A stretch of DNA of 64,000 nt from an uncultured Candidatus Entotheonella sp. GTDB lineage: Bacteria; Tectomicrobia; Entotheonellia; Entotheonellales; Entotheonellaceae. Where the stretch lies: assembly GCA_958295825.1 (NCBI GenBank), contig OY282375.1:3085489-3149488 (forward strand), in the 5' to 3' direction. Below the pieces are notes generated by a model. That model saw only the letters and a program-made list of their open reading frames with translations. It made no database searches and had not been told where the DNA came from. Shown one piece after another: positions 1 to 10,624 of this stretch (within the stretch, counting starts at the first letter, position 1; every line of letters begins with the position of its first letter). Both the position numbers and the translations under genes were made by a program.

Positions 1-2
1 GC

Positions 3-2361
<2,359 letters not shown>

Positions 2362-2476
2362 GCTGGCCTCCGGTTTATGGGAAACCAGAGGGTTGCACGA
2401 GTTACTTGAGGGGACACCTTAAAATGCCGTTTGGGGGACTTTTATCACTGCCGCTGACACTGGGACGAGGCGTGAC

Positions 2477-3445
2477 ATGGACGTCGTCATTATCCCGCGC
2501 GACGCGCGCCTCAACCGGCACGAAAACGCCCTCGTCGTCACCTCCGAGGCAGGGCGCAAGTCCATTCCACTGAACGGCGTCAAGCACGTTCTGTGCATGG
2601 GCGACGGCTCCATCTCCATCCGTCTGCTCAAGGACATGGGTCGGAGAGGAATCCGCTTCACGGTTCTCGATGGGGGTGGCGGCTTTCTTGGCGCCTTTGA
2701 GCCGGAGGACGAAACACCCTCCGGGCGGGTGCGCGTCGGGCAAGCCGAATTGTTCTTGAACGAGTCCGCGCGTCTGCGGATCGCGAGGGCCATCGTTACC
2801 GCGCAAGTGAAGTCGATGCGAGGCTTGCTGCAGCGTTATCGCCGCAATGGCACACTCGGCCTTGATCCGCTGCTGGAGGGTCTGGAGCGCTCTCTCGGCA
2901 TGATTGACAGCGCAACGAACATCGAAGCGCTGATGGGAGCCGAAGGACAAGCGCGAGCCTTTTTGCACGATGCCTTTGGAAGGATCTCGCCCGACGCCAG
3001 ACTGGAACGGCGAATTCGACGCCCGCCGCCGGATCCCGTCAACTGCCTGATGTCTTTCTTCAACATGCTGCTCTACTCCGCATGCGCCAACGAACTCGCC
3101 AAAACCCACCTTGACCGGAGTATCTCGTTTCTCCACTCGCCGGCAACGGGACGGCGTTCCCTCTCGATCGACATGGCAGAGACCTTCAGGCCGGTGCTGT
3201 CGGACGCCCTCCTCCTGTCCATATTTCGGCGTGACGGCCCTGAGTCGTCCTGGTTCAACAGGACTCCAGGCGTGTGCCTGCTCAACGAAAAGGGCAGGAT
3301 CAAGGTAACCGAGCGTTTCTGGTCACGCATTGAGGAACAGAGCGGCGAGTTTACCTTCCGCCAGGCCATTCACCGGCAGTGCCTGTCTTTGGAACGGGAG
3401 GCGCTCGGCATCGGGCAGTTCAAACCGTTTGTCTGGAGAGGGTAA
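2477..3445 (+). CDS. cas1: CRISPR integrase Cas1
   Basis: Metal-dependent integrase that, as a Cas1-Cas2 complex, inserts new spacers at the leader end of the array. 322 residues, normal length. An N-terminal beta domain (MDVVIIPRDARL, GVKHVLCMGDG) is followed by the helical catalytic domain. The expected metal ligands are present: Glu156 in GAEGQARAFLHDAF, His220 in SFLHSPATGRR and Asp232 in SLSIDMAETFRP. The ATG at 2477 begins 20 bases after the TGA where the reconstructed cas4 frame would stop. cas2 follows after 3 bases, so the two are one transcription unit. The IS21 element now separates cas1 from upstream cas genes and may also supply or block its promoter. Confidence 0.95.
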   Translation: MDVVIIPRDARLNRHENALVVTSEAGRKSIPLNGVKHVLCMGDGSISIRLLKDMGRRGIRFTVLDGGGGFLGAFEPEDETPSGRVRVGQAELFLNESARLRIARAIVTAQVKSMRGLLQRYRRNGTLGLDPLLEGLERSLGMIDSATNIEALMGAEGQARAFLHDAFGRISPDARLERRIRRPPPDPVNCLMSFFNMLLYSACANELAKTHLDRSISFLHSPATGRRSLSIDMAETFRPVLSDALLLSIFRRDGPESSWFNRTPGVCLLNEKGRIKVTERFWSRIEEQSGEFTFRQAIHRQCLSLEREALGIGQFKPFVWRG

Positions 3446-3448
3446 TAG

Positions 3449-3748
3449 ATGTTCGTGATGATCTCCTACGACGTTCCCGCCAAGCGAACGGATATGTACA
3501 AGAAAATTCTGAAGGAGTTTCTCATACATGAACAGGCATCCGTTTTCATGGGTGACTTGCCGGAGTCCGAGCTGGTCAGACTGGTAGCGAACATCTCGCA
3601 AAAGATCGGTCCTGAAGACCGAGTGCTGAAGCTGGTCTGCCAAAATCGGCACAACGTAGAGGTGCAGAGGCTGAGCAAGGATGCCCTTGGTGGGCCGATG
3701 CGTCAGGATGAGGATACGTGGCATGGCAAAAACTGGTCTATTCTCTGA
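3449..3748 (+). CDS. cas2: CRISPR adaptation protein Cas2
   Basis: Small ferredoxin-fold protein that forms the central dimer of the Cas1-Cas2 integration complex. 99 residues, typical. It opens with MFVMISYDVPAKRTDMYKKI, in which the Asp of SYD is the conserved first-strand acidic residue. QASVFMGDLPESELVRL and RVLKLVCQNRHN follow as the remaining strands and helix. It starts 3 bases after cas1 and stops 130 bases before the first CRISPR repeat. Confidence 0.93.
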   Translation: MFVMISYDVPAKRTDMYKKILKEFLIHEQASVFMGDLPESELVRLVANISQKIGPEDRVLKLVCQNRHNVEVQRLSKDALGGPMRQDEDTWHGKNWSIL

Positions 3749-3878
3749 CAGGTTCCCTCTGCGCTTGAGCACGGAACCTTCCTTGGCCTGGGACTCAGGC
3801 GCAAATTTCGAGGCTCGGGGCTATTGTTTTGGCTTGTTCCATCAATCATCAATCCGTGAAATCGGCTGAATACAAGGG
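3749..3878 (+). promoter_or_regulatory. Region between cas2 and the array, candidate CRISPR leader
   Basis: 130 bases without a gene, with an AT-rich second half next to the first repeat (around 3830-3875: ATCAATCATCAATCCGTGAA). The position is typical of a leader. However, the repeat sequence suggests crRNA transcription from the other end, so this could instead be the trailer. Confidence 0.4.
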
Positions 3879-6800
3879 GTTTCCAATCCCCATGAGGGGT
3901 AATGAGGAGCGCGATCTGTACAGTGGGATCGAGCGCCGAATCGCGGTTTCCAATCCCCATGAGGGGTAATGAGTTGCGGGAAAGACGCGTATCCCAGTCC
4001 CGTAACCTGAGTTTCCAATCCCCATGAGGGGTAATGAGCAAGTCGACTGCGTCCAGACTCTCATTGAGGGCCTGGGTTTCCAATCCCCATGAGGGGTAAT
4101 GAGGTTGAGGACCAAATTGCTGTAGCCGCCGTTGATGCTGGTTTCCAATCCCCATGAGGGGTAATGAGGTCTCGGCGAGCGTCGTCGCCGCGTTCCAGGC
4201 AGAAAGTTTCCAATCCCCATGAGGGGTAATGAGCGCGAGCTCTCAGGGATGCTGCCGCAGCGGGTGTCAGGTTTCCAATCCCCATGAGGGGTAATGAGAT
4301 ACTCCAATAAGGGTTGGTGGTATGCCATACACAAGTTTCCAATCCCCATGAGGGGTAATGAGTGACCATGCCGCGCCGCAGGCATTTCTTGACGTGCGCG
4401 TTTCCAATCCCCATGAGGGGTAATGAGTGTATGAAATCTGCGACAGAGGAGCTCAGGTCTCTGAGTTTCCAATCCCCATGAGGGGTAATGAGCGAGTCAT
4501 ACAAGCCCTTGTCGCGCGGGCCTAACAAGGTTTCCAATCCCCATGAGGGGTAATGAGGAGTTGGTTGTGTCTATAAGGGATGGACTTCATCAAGTTTCCA
4601 ATCCCCATGAGGGGTAATGAGTTCATCTCCCGGACGCGCCGCAACCGGCTTAGCGGCGTTTCCAATCCCCATGAGGGGTAATGAGCTGAAGATGCTCCAG
4701 GTGCATGCGGGGAACGTTTGCGTTTCCAATCCCCATGAGGGGTAATGAGAACGACGAGCTCAACGCTTCTTAGCCGCTGACGAGGCCGTTTCCAATCCCC
4801 ATGAGGGGTAATGAGGTGGTGGCCTGGGTCTGGGGGGTCGTGGTGCTCGTGGTTTCCAATCCCCATGAGGGGTAATGAGACGACGTTGAACGGCCACGGG
4901 TGGGCGGGGAAATAAATGTTTCCAATCCCCATGAGGGGTAATGAGCCGGATCGCCCGCTGTGCCGCCTCAATCTGGCGTCGTTTCCAATCCCCATGAGGG
5001 GTAATGAGCAGGGGGAGACACCGGCGAATAGAACATATAACGTCGGTTTCCAATCCCCATGAGGGGTAATGAGTTGTAGGCGAGCTCCCGTGTCATGCCT
5101 CTCATTGCAGGGTTTCCAATCCCCATGAGGGGTAATGAGACCTATGACCCGGACATTGGCGTGTGGGTGGAAGAGGTTTCCAATCCCCATGAGGGGTAAT
5201 GAGAAGCCGTCCGCGCAAGGTCGGGCGGGCATGAAACTGGTTTCCAATCCCCATGAGGGGTAATGAGCTACTGTGCAGATCGCGCTCGATGCGCGCTTCA
5301 GCCGGCGTTTCCAATCCCCATGAGGGGTAATGAGCTGTTTGGCGCTGATTCGTGATGGTGCCATCTTCGGCGTTTCCAATCCCCATGAGGGGTAATGAGG
5401 TGTCCGGCGTCGACTGACGCTATGGTGCGCCACGGCAGGTTTCCAATCCCCATGAGGGGTAATGAGTCTATGGGCTCGACGGGCTGGATGCCCCGGAACC
5501 GGGTTTCCAATCCCCATGAGGGGTAATGAGGTTTGAATGTCCGTCGTTTGAATGTCCGTAAAGGATGTTTCCAATCCCCATGAGGGGTAATGAGACCCCG
5601 GCGATCCGGGCCGAATTGCAGCGAAAAGAGGAGGTTTCCAATCCCCATGAGGGGTAATGAGAAATGCCGGGTCGCCGTCTCGGACAGGTACAGCAGGTTT
5701 CCAATCCCCATGAGGGGTAATGAGGAAACATGCATCAGCGGACAAGCGCCTGTGGAAAACGAGTTTCCAATCCCCATGAGGGGTAATGAGGACAGTGTGG
5801 GGGCATTCAAGAGACAATTCCCGGGCGGTTTCCAATCCCCATGAGGGGTAATGAGAAATGCCGGGTCGCTCCGGCGCCCCTGCGCAACGAGCGTTTCCAA
5901 TCCCCATGAGGGGTAATGAGCACCCAGTACAACAGGGGTTTCTAAGAGACATGCGAGGTTTCCAATCCCCATGAGGGGTAATGAGAGGGGAAGCGTTGAG
6001 CTTAAAGAAGATAGGTACTGGAGTTTCCAATCCCCATGAGGGGTAATGAGCCGCGGTCGTATTCAACGCCGCTTTCCCAATTGCGGGTGTTTCCAATCCC
6101 CATGAGGGGTAATGAGTTGAACGGGCGACCCTGGCAGGCATTGGGATAGTGGAGTTTCCAATCCCCATGAGGGGTAATGAGTCATCAGCACGGCGAACCT
6201 GGAGACAGCCGACCGCCGTTTCCAATCCCCATGAGGGGTAATGAGCAGTCTGAAACGTCTCTTACTATTGCGCGTGAGCAAAACGGTTTCCAATCCCCAT
6301 GAGGGGTAATGAGCCCAGACGCAGCCGGCTCATGCGCTGCAGCTGCGATGTTTCCAATCCCCATGAGGGGTAATGAGACGCCAGTAAAAGAGTTCCTAGA
6401 CGACGTTTTCAGTGTTTCCAATCCCCATGAGGGGTAATGAGTAAGGCCAGCTTGGTGCAGCTGTTGCAGATCCGCATGGTTTCCAATCCCCATGAGGGGT
6501 AATGAGGAGACGCAGCTGCAGCGCATGAGCCGGCTACGTCTGGTTTCCAATCCCCATGAGGGGTAATGAGGACTGATAGGCTTGCTACGATGGTGCGCCT
6601 GGATCGAGTTTCCAATCCCCATGAGGGGTAATGAGCCGGTAGACGACCTGCCGACGTGGGGCAGGCCCCTCGAGTTTCCAATCCCCATGAGGGGTAATGA
6701 GTGGCGGTGCTGCCAGTCTCGGCATTACTCCTGTGGAGGGTTTCCAATCCCCATGAGGGGTAATGAGCAGTGCGACGTGACGTTGCTGCGCTGCCCGATG

Positions 6801-6884
6801 CGGTGGTTTCCAATCCCCATGAGGGGTAATGAGAGCAACGTCGCCCTGTTCACGGAGGGCCTGGACATAGTTTCCAATCCCCAT
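3879..6884. CRISPR. CRISPR array: 46 intact 28-bp repeats plus a truncated 47th, 46 spacers
   Basis: I located each repeat by eye: the first at 3879-3906, the last intact copy at 6806-6833. The repeat is 28 bp, begins GTTTCCAAT, contains a CCCC-ATGA-GGGG stem-loop and ends TAATGAG; intact copies look identical. Spacers are 35-39 bp. The final repeat starts at 6870, keeps its first 15 bases, lacks the internal GAGGGGT and then diverges. Read on the minus strand the repeat ends in ATTGGAAAC, like the 5' handle of many type I and type III crRNAs. That favours minus-strand transcription with the leader on the right, whereas the degenerate copy on the right favours the opposite. Spacers 38 and 41 are near-perfect reverse complements. 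Long minus-strand frames through the array are artefacts of the repeat. Confidence 0.98.
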
Positions 6885-6888
6885 AATG

Positions 6889-7278
6889 TTACCTACCACT
6901 TTTCCCCCACCTGAACCCCACTTCACTTGAGGGTAGCCCGGAGCAGCCGGACCTAATCCAAAGAGGTCCGGCGACAGCGGAGGGCCGTCCGGATATGCAC
7001 GTTCGGAAGCCTCCGCAGTGTATCCCGGTAGAACTCGAGTTTTTCCGATTCACGTGCACGGCCTTCTCGTCAAGAAATTCCACCGCCTGTTGGGTCGTCA
7101 GCCGGTAAAGCCCTTGCATATAGCCACGTTCAACAGCACCCCTCGGTATGCGTCTACCATCGAGGCTGACCGTACCCAAGAGAATCGCCGGTTCAACGTG
7201 AATTCGACTTGGCTTTCCGGTTTCCGAAAGCTGGTACGTACACGTCCTTTTTTGTCCGTAAGACTGCATCATCCACAT
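6889..7278 (-). CDS. Hypothetical protein downstream of the ICE integrase
   Basis: 129 residues, starting 3 bases after the integrase stop, so probably cotranscribed. I do not recognise the family. The first 85 residues look protein-like, with a segment SLDGRRIPRGAVERGYM and a helical stretch RLTTQQAVEFLDEKAVHV. The last 40 residues are encoded by the REP-like hairpin element at 6934-6985, so the 3' end of the frame probably does not reflect selection on protein. It could be a small DNA-binding accessory of the recombinase, but no diagnostic motif is visible. Confidence 0.45.
   Translation of the reverse strand: MWMMQSYGQKRTCTYQLSETGKPSRIHVEPAILLGTVSLDGRRIPRGAVERGYMQGLYRLTTQQAVEFLDEKAVHVNRKNSSSTGIHCGGFRTCISGRPSAVAGPLWIRSGCSGLPSSEVGFRWGKSGR
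6934..6985. repeat. REP-like hairpin element, copy 1
   Basis: 52-base element with a perfect 8-bp stem CCGGACCT / AGGTCCGG around a 9-base loop. A second copy lies inverted at 38632-38683 and matches at 50 of 52 positions, with one difference in the loop and one outside the stem. It sits between the CRISPR array and the integrase, inside the 3' end of a weak reading frame. Confidence 0.7.
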
Positions 7279-7281
7279 CGT

Positions 7282-8148
7282 TTACCTGCCCAGATACACC
7301 CCGGTGATCTGTTCCCGTCCGTGGCCCAATTCTTCACTGATCGTCATCCGGGCGTCGTAATCTACCCGCTTTTGTTCGTCATTCAGCTCGTCCCTCAACG
7401 GCCCGCCGGCCGCCGGCGCCGCCCATGTGGTGATTTCCTCATACCGTTGCTGCGCGTAGGCGTGCCGCAGGCCGTGCAGCTTGTCGAAGCCGGCCGCCGC
7501 GACCTGGCGCTTGTATGTGCGCAGATGGTTGATATACGTCTTCTCCTTCGGAATCAGCGACCCACCCCCGGCCAGCGCCTTCGCCCGATTCAGGACCTCC
7601 CGTTGATGCTCCGTGCGGGTCGGGATCTCCCGCGGCCGTCCTCCCTTCGTCCACGACCCCAGGAGTACCAACTTATTCCCCCGGTCCGCCCAGGCCGGCT
7701 GAATCTTCAGCGACTCTTCCCGCCGCAGCCCGAAGGCCCGCTGCATTTCAAGACTCATCCGCACGTGCGGGCTTTTGATCTTATCCATGTCGCCAAACGC
7801 CGGCGTGAGCTCGCGGGCCTTGCTTTCGTTCGTCACATACTGCCGTTCACCGATCCCCAAGGCGGCGTTGTCGCGCGGGATGAGGAAATGCTTGTTCACT
7901 TTGCCATACATCCACCTGAGCGTACCCATACGGTTTTTGAACGTGCCAGGACTAATACCGTCGCGCTTCCAGCGTTCTACCAACGCCATCCAATGCTTTG
8001 GCTTGAGGTGCTTGACCGCCAGCTTGTTGAAACCCGCCTCGCCCAGTTGCCTCCCGATCAGCTTGACGTGCGCCTTGCGGCTGCGTTGCGTGTTGTAGCT
8101 GCCCTCTTTGTGTATCCGGGTCAGTCGCAAAAAGTCGGGATTCGCCAT
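7282..8148 (-). CDS. ICE tyrosine integrase (XerC/D-like)
   Basis: Site-specific recombinase expected to integrate and excise the element. 288 residues from the ATG at 8148, which has an AAAGGGG ribosome site. The N-terminal SAM-like DNA-binding part spans roughly residues 1-110. The catalytic domain keeps Arg in FGLRREESLKI, a Lys in GSWTKGGRPREI, the H-x-x-R box in LHGLRHAYAQQRY, then HGREQITGVY with the nucleophilic Tyr four residues from the C-terminus. It lies at the left edge of the conjugation-related region and points toward the CRISPR array, as expected for an integrase at an attachment end. A second, unrelated-looking tyrosine recombinase sits at 55878-56906. Confidence 0.88.
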   Translation of the reverse strand: MANPDFLRLTRIHKEGSYNTQRSRKAHVKLIGRQLGEAGFNKLAVKHLKPKHWMALVERWKRDGISPGTFKNRMGTLRWMYGKVNKHFLIPRDNAALGIGERQYVTNESKARELTPAFGDMDKIKSPHVRMSLEMQRAFGLRREESLKIQPAWADRGNKLVLLGSWTKGGRPREIPTRTEHQREVLNRAKALAGGGSLIPKEKTYINHLRTYKRQVAAAGFDKLHGLRHAYAQQRYEEITTWAAPAAGGPLRDELNDEQKRVDYDARMTISEELGHGREQITGVYLGR

Positions 8149-8503
8149 CGTTGCCCCTTTCTGGCCGGTCTCAAGACGCACCTGTAATGCACTGTTTCTG
8201 CCCCACTTTTTACCCAGGATTGGTTAGCGTTCGGGACCCGCAAAGCAACCGTAGCTGTCCTCGCAGTGGCTCATAAAACGCCGAAAACTACCGTCCCTCC
8301 AGCTCGAAAAACAGCCCCCCAATCCAATGCTTCGCCGGTAGGCGGAGCGCACCGGATTGAAGTAGACATTCCCGCGAAAAAATGTCCTGGTAACGGCTTA
8401 GCACCATTTGGCACCTGACCATGTTGACGATTGAGCGTCTGCCGAAATCCGAAATCGACGTTGTGTACCAACAGATTCCGTCGATAGCCGGTTTCCAGTT
8501 CTG
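8149..8503. other. Non-coding stretch upstream of the integrase
   Basis: 355 bases with no convincing gene. It must hold the integrase promoter. A hairpin at 8329-8348 has an 8-bp stem (GCTTCGCC / GGCGGAGC, one G-T pair) around GGTA. The rest shows nothing I can name. Confidence 0.4.
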
Positions 8504-8812
8504 GCGTCGTCACTAGCCCGCTCGCTTCGCATCGCGGTACGCTTCGCGCTAGTGACGACGCTTGCGCGCCGTAGGTGCAAGGCGTCGCGGCTGGACGCCG
8601 CCGCCTTGCCTGCGCCCCTGGACGGGGCGCCAAGAAAGGTTGTCGGCTGGACGCCGACAACGGCGCTTTGCAGCGCCGCTAATGCGGTGCGGCTGGACGC
8701 CGCCAAGAGGCGCCTTTGGGGCGCCCGGAAGGAACGCGCCGCTGGACGCGGCACGAAACATCGTCGGGGCGGTGTCACCCGCCCCGCTGCATTGCGGTTC
8801 ATCACCAACCGC
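8504..8812. repeat. Array of strong hairpins with a shared CTGGACG loop
   Basis: Dense run of inverted repeats, gene-free except for its last 11 bases, which overlap the end of the gene at 8802-9077. An outer 14-bp perfect inverted repeat pairs 8504-8517 with 8548-8561. Five hairpins follow with the same TGGAC loop: 8577-8609 (GCAAGGCG / CGCCTTGC plus an inner 5-bp stem), 8612-8630 (GCGCCCC / GGGGCGC), 8639-8661 (GTTGTCGGC / GCCGACAAC), 8689-8703 (GCGGC / GCCGC) and 8738-8752 (GCCGC / GCGGC). The stems differ while the CTGGACG core stays constant. Two more hairpins with other loops are at 8766-8785 (GGGGCGG / CCGCCCC) and 8794-8812. Possible roles are an origin of transfer, a single-strand replication origin, or a structured RNA. 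The gene context resembles that reported for the STAXI motif (SSB, topoisomerase, antirestriction, XerDC), but I cannot confirm membership. Confidence 0.8.
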
Positions 8813-9077
8813 GATACGGCAATCCCCAGGCGCCGACGGGTGCCGTCACCGGCAACCGTCCCCCCGAGTCCATCCCGTCGCCGGCGTCTTCCACAAAATC
8901 CCGGCACGGATAGGCTGCACGAGGAACAACACGCCCCGCTCTGTCGCGGCACGTGTCGCACACCAGGGAAACCTCCGATTCGCAGCACACCTCGCATGCG
9001 TAAATCTCCTGAGTGCACTTGCACTCGATCATGCCAAGGGTTTCAGAACCGCATCCAACACAGATGCCATCTACCAT
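8802..9077 (-). CDS. Cysteine-rich zinc-ribbon-like protein
   Basis: 91 residues from the ATG at 9077 (AAGGAG ribosome site inside leader element A). The N-terminal half is packed with paired cysteines: ICVGCGS, IECKCTQ, YACEVCCESE and LVCDTCRDR, consistent with two zinc ribbons or a cross-brace. The C-terminal half is low in features. No family recognised. It is the last gene before the hairpin array and is preceded by a copy of the repeated leader. It belongs to a group of small Cys-rich proteins here (10406-10624, 10624-11055, 11161-11472). Confidence 0.6.
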   Translation of the reverse strand: MVDGICVGCGSETLGMIECKCTQEIYACEVCCESEVSLVCDTCRDRAGRVVPRAAYPCRDFVEDAGDGMDSGGRLPVTAPVGAWGLPYRGW

Positions 9078-9159
9078 CGCCTGCTCCTTCTGGCAGAGCA
9101 GACCGGCGAGGCATCGGCCCCGGTCCACCCCGCAAACGAGTGGACAGGGCCGTTGCCCC
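9078..9159 (-). promoter_or_regulatory. Repeated structured 5' leader, copy A (before the Cys-rich gene)
   Basis: Fills the space between dnaN and the 91-aa gene. On the coding strand it has a hairpin with arms GTCCAC and GTGGAC, extended by GGCCC / GGGGCC. A CTGCTC follows that can pair with GAGCAG, which contains the GGAG of the Shine-Dalgarno site, 5 bases before the ATG. Related copies are at 10313-10397, 11056-11137 and 12475-12556. Confidence 0.7.
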
Positions 9160-9166
9160 GTAACGC

Positions 9167-10312
9167 TTACCGTTTCGACGGCATGATGACCGCCAAAAGT
9201 CCCGCGCTGGCCGGCGACTCGATCGTCACTGGGCTCTCGCCCTTCTCATCCGAAAACTTCACCTGCACCCGCGCCGCATCGGACAGCCGCGCGAGCGCCT
9301 CGGACAAGTACCTGACATCGAGTGCGCAAACCGGTACGTTTCCATCAATACCGTAAGGCGTCATGCGCTCGGTCGCGGATATGCCGTCACCGGCGTCCTC
9401 GTCGAGCGTCAACACCAAATCGTTCCCATCGGCACTCAGGCAGACACGCGCCAACCTGCGGCCTTTCGACAAGGCCAGCAGGCGCGACACCGCGCCGCCC
9501 AACACGCTCTTGGATAGCGTCACAGACCCGGAGGCCTCCGAAGGGATGACCCTATCGTTGTCGTAATCCGGGTACTGACCTTCGATCAAAGCAGCCCAAA
9601 GGAATATCGAGCCCGCCCGAATACCTGCCGCCTTCTCGTACAACTCCAGTGTTACGGAGCTGCCGAGTTGCGAACCCAGGCGGACACCTTCATTCAGAAG
9701 CCGCACCGGAACAATCCACGTTGCGGGTTCCGACAACTCGACGTCCAGCAGGCTTCCCGGAGGAAGCAACGTTGTATAGCGAGCCAATCTATGCCCATTG
9801 GTCGCCAGCAGCTTCAAGCCACTGGCGCTTACTTCGACGTGCACGCCGGCAAGCGTGTACCGCGTCGGATCCGTTGACACCGCATAGGCCACCTTGTCGA
9901 CCAGGGCCGCGTTCAACGGCATGGCCAACAGTCGGTCTTGCGGCGGATTGATTTCCGGGTACTCGTCGGGACCGTCGTCAGGACCGAGACCCGCCACCCG
10001 GACCTCCGAAAGCCCTGCCACGAAACGCACGCCGTCGCCGTCCTGGTGGAGGCTGACGCGGCCCTGAGACAGGGATTTCAACACCTTGCCCATAGTCCGC
10101 ACGGGAACCATCGCGGTCCCCGGCTGCGGCGTCTGAGCATCCATTCCTACTTGGCACCAAAGCGCCAGGTCCGTCGTCGTCAGCCGAGCTCGTCCGAACC
10201 CCGCCGACACAAAAGCGTGTTGCAGAATCTTCAGGCCCGAGGGTGTCCCGGCGAAGTTCTTGGCAACGTTCACAGCCTTCAACGCTCGATCCCTATTCAG
10301 GATGATTTCCAC
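9167..10312 (-). CDS. dnaN: DNA polymerase III sliding clamp (beta), ICE-encoded
   Basis: Ring-forming processivity clamp for replicative polymerase, 381 residues (E. coli beta is 366). I chose the GTG at 10312, giving VEIILNRDRALKAVNVAKN, because AAAGGAG lies just upstream. Family signatures are present across three clamp domains: LTTTDLALWCQV, PVRTMGKVLKSL, the ATNGHRLARYT motif typical of DnaN domain II, and the C-terminal VIMPSKR in place of the usual MPMR-type end. It lies among ICE genes, not beside dnaA or recF, so it is an accessory clamp, perhaps for copying the transferred strand or for diverting host polymerase. It has its own leader element (copy B). Confidence 0.88.
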   Translation of the reverse strand: MEIILNRDRALKAVNVAKNFAGTPSGLKILQHAFVSAGFGRARLTTTDLALWCQVGMDAQTPQPGTAMVPVRTMGKVLKSLSQGRVSLHQDGDGVRFVAGLSEVRVAGLGPDDGPDEYPEINPPQDRLLAMPLNAALVDKVAYAVSTDPTRYTLAGVHVEVSASGLKLLATNGHRLARYTTLLPPGSLLDVELSEPATWIVPVRLLNEGVRLGSQLGSSVTLELYEKAAGIRAGSIFLWAALIEGQYPDYDNDRVIPSEASGSVTLSKSVLGGAVSRLLALSKGRRLARVCLSADGNDLVLTLDEDAGDGISATERMTPYGIDGNVPVCALDVRYLSEALARLSDAARVQVKFSDEKGESPVTIESPASAGLLAVIMPSKR

Positions 10313-10397
10313 GGCTCTACTCCTTTCCGAGCAGAGCAGACCGGGAGGACAAGGCCCCCGGTCCACCCCGCAAATCAGTGGACGGGGGCGATGCCCC
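10313..10397 (-). promoter_or_regulatory. Repeated structured 5' leader, copy B (before dnaN)
   Basis: Same architecture as copy A: GCCCCC / GGGGGC and GTCCAC / GTGGAC arms. The anti-Shine-Dalgarno pairing is extended here, with GCTCTGCTC able to pair with GAGTAGAGC around the AAAGGAG of dnaN, keeping pairing through a G-U where copy A has G-C. Confidence 0.7.
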
Positions 10398-10405
10398 AAC
10401 CTCAT

Positions 10406-10624
10406 CTACGCCAGTGCAGACTTCCTCTCAGACTGCTCATCAAGAACTGTTGCAGCCCAACGACCGAAAGCCCCACAAGGCATCTTCTCGAAGTCCGGTA
10501 CCCCCTCCTCACGAACCCAACCATGAGCCCAAGGACGCTGATACCGTTCACATTTAGGACACCATTCCTCTCCATCGAGGACGATCCTTATATCGCCACC
10601 ACATTTATGGCATTTCCAACACAT
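10406..10624 (-). CDS. Small zinc-ribbon protein
   Basis: 72 residues with a clear N-terminal zinc ribbon, CWKCHKCGGDI followed by EWCPKCERY (two C-x2-C knuckles). The remainder, ending in a basic helix, has no recognisable motif. The ATG at 10624 overlaps the TGA of the upstream gene by one base, so the two are translationally coupled. I do not recognise a family; DNA or RNA binding is a guess. Confidence 0.6.
   Translation of the reverse strand: MCWKCHKCGGDIRIVLDGEEWCPKCERYQRPWAHGWVREEGVPDFEKMPCGAFGRWAATVLDEQSERKSALA

Noticed and set aside
3849..6926. Long minus-strand and short plus-strand open frames through the CRISPR region, with repeating LPLMGIGN, ITPHGDWK and YPSWGLET blocks
   Set aside because: The blocks are the 28-bp repeat read in three frames; the frames exist only because the repeat lacks stops.
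8398..9356. Several overlapping frames on both strands through the hairpin array
   Set aside because: The sequence is dominated by inverted repeats; translations are Arg/Ala/Pro-rich with no motif, and they conflict with the Cys-rich gene.
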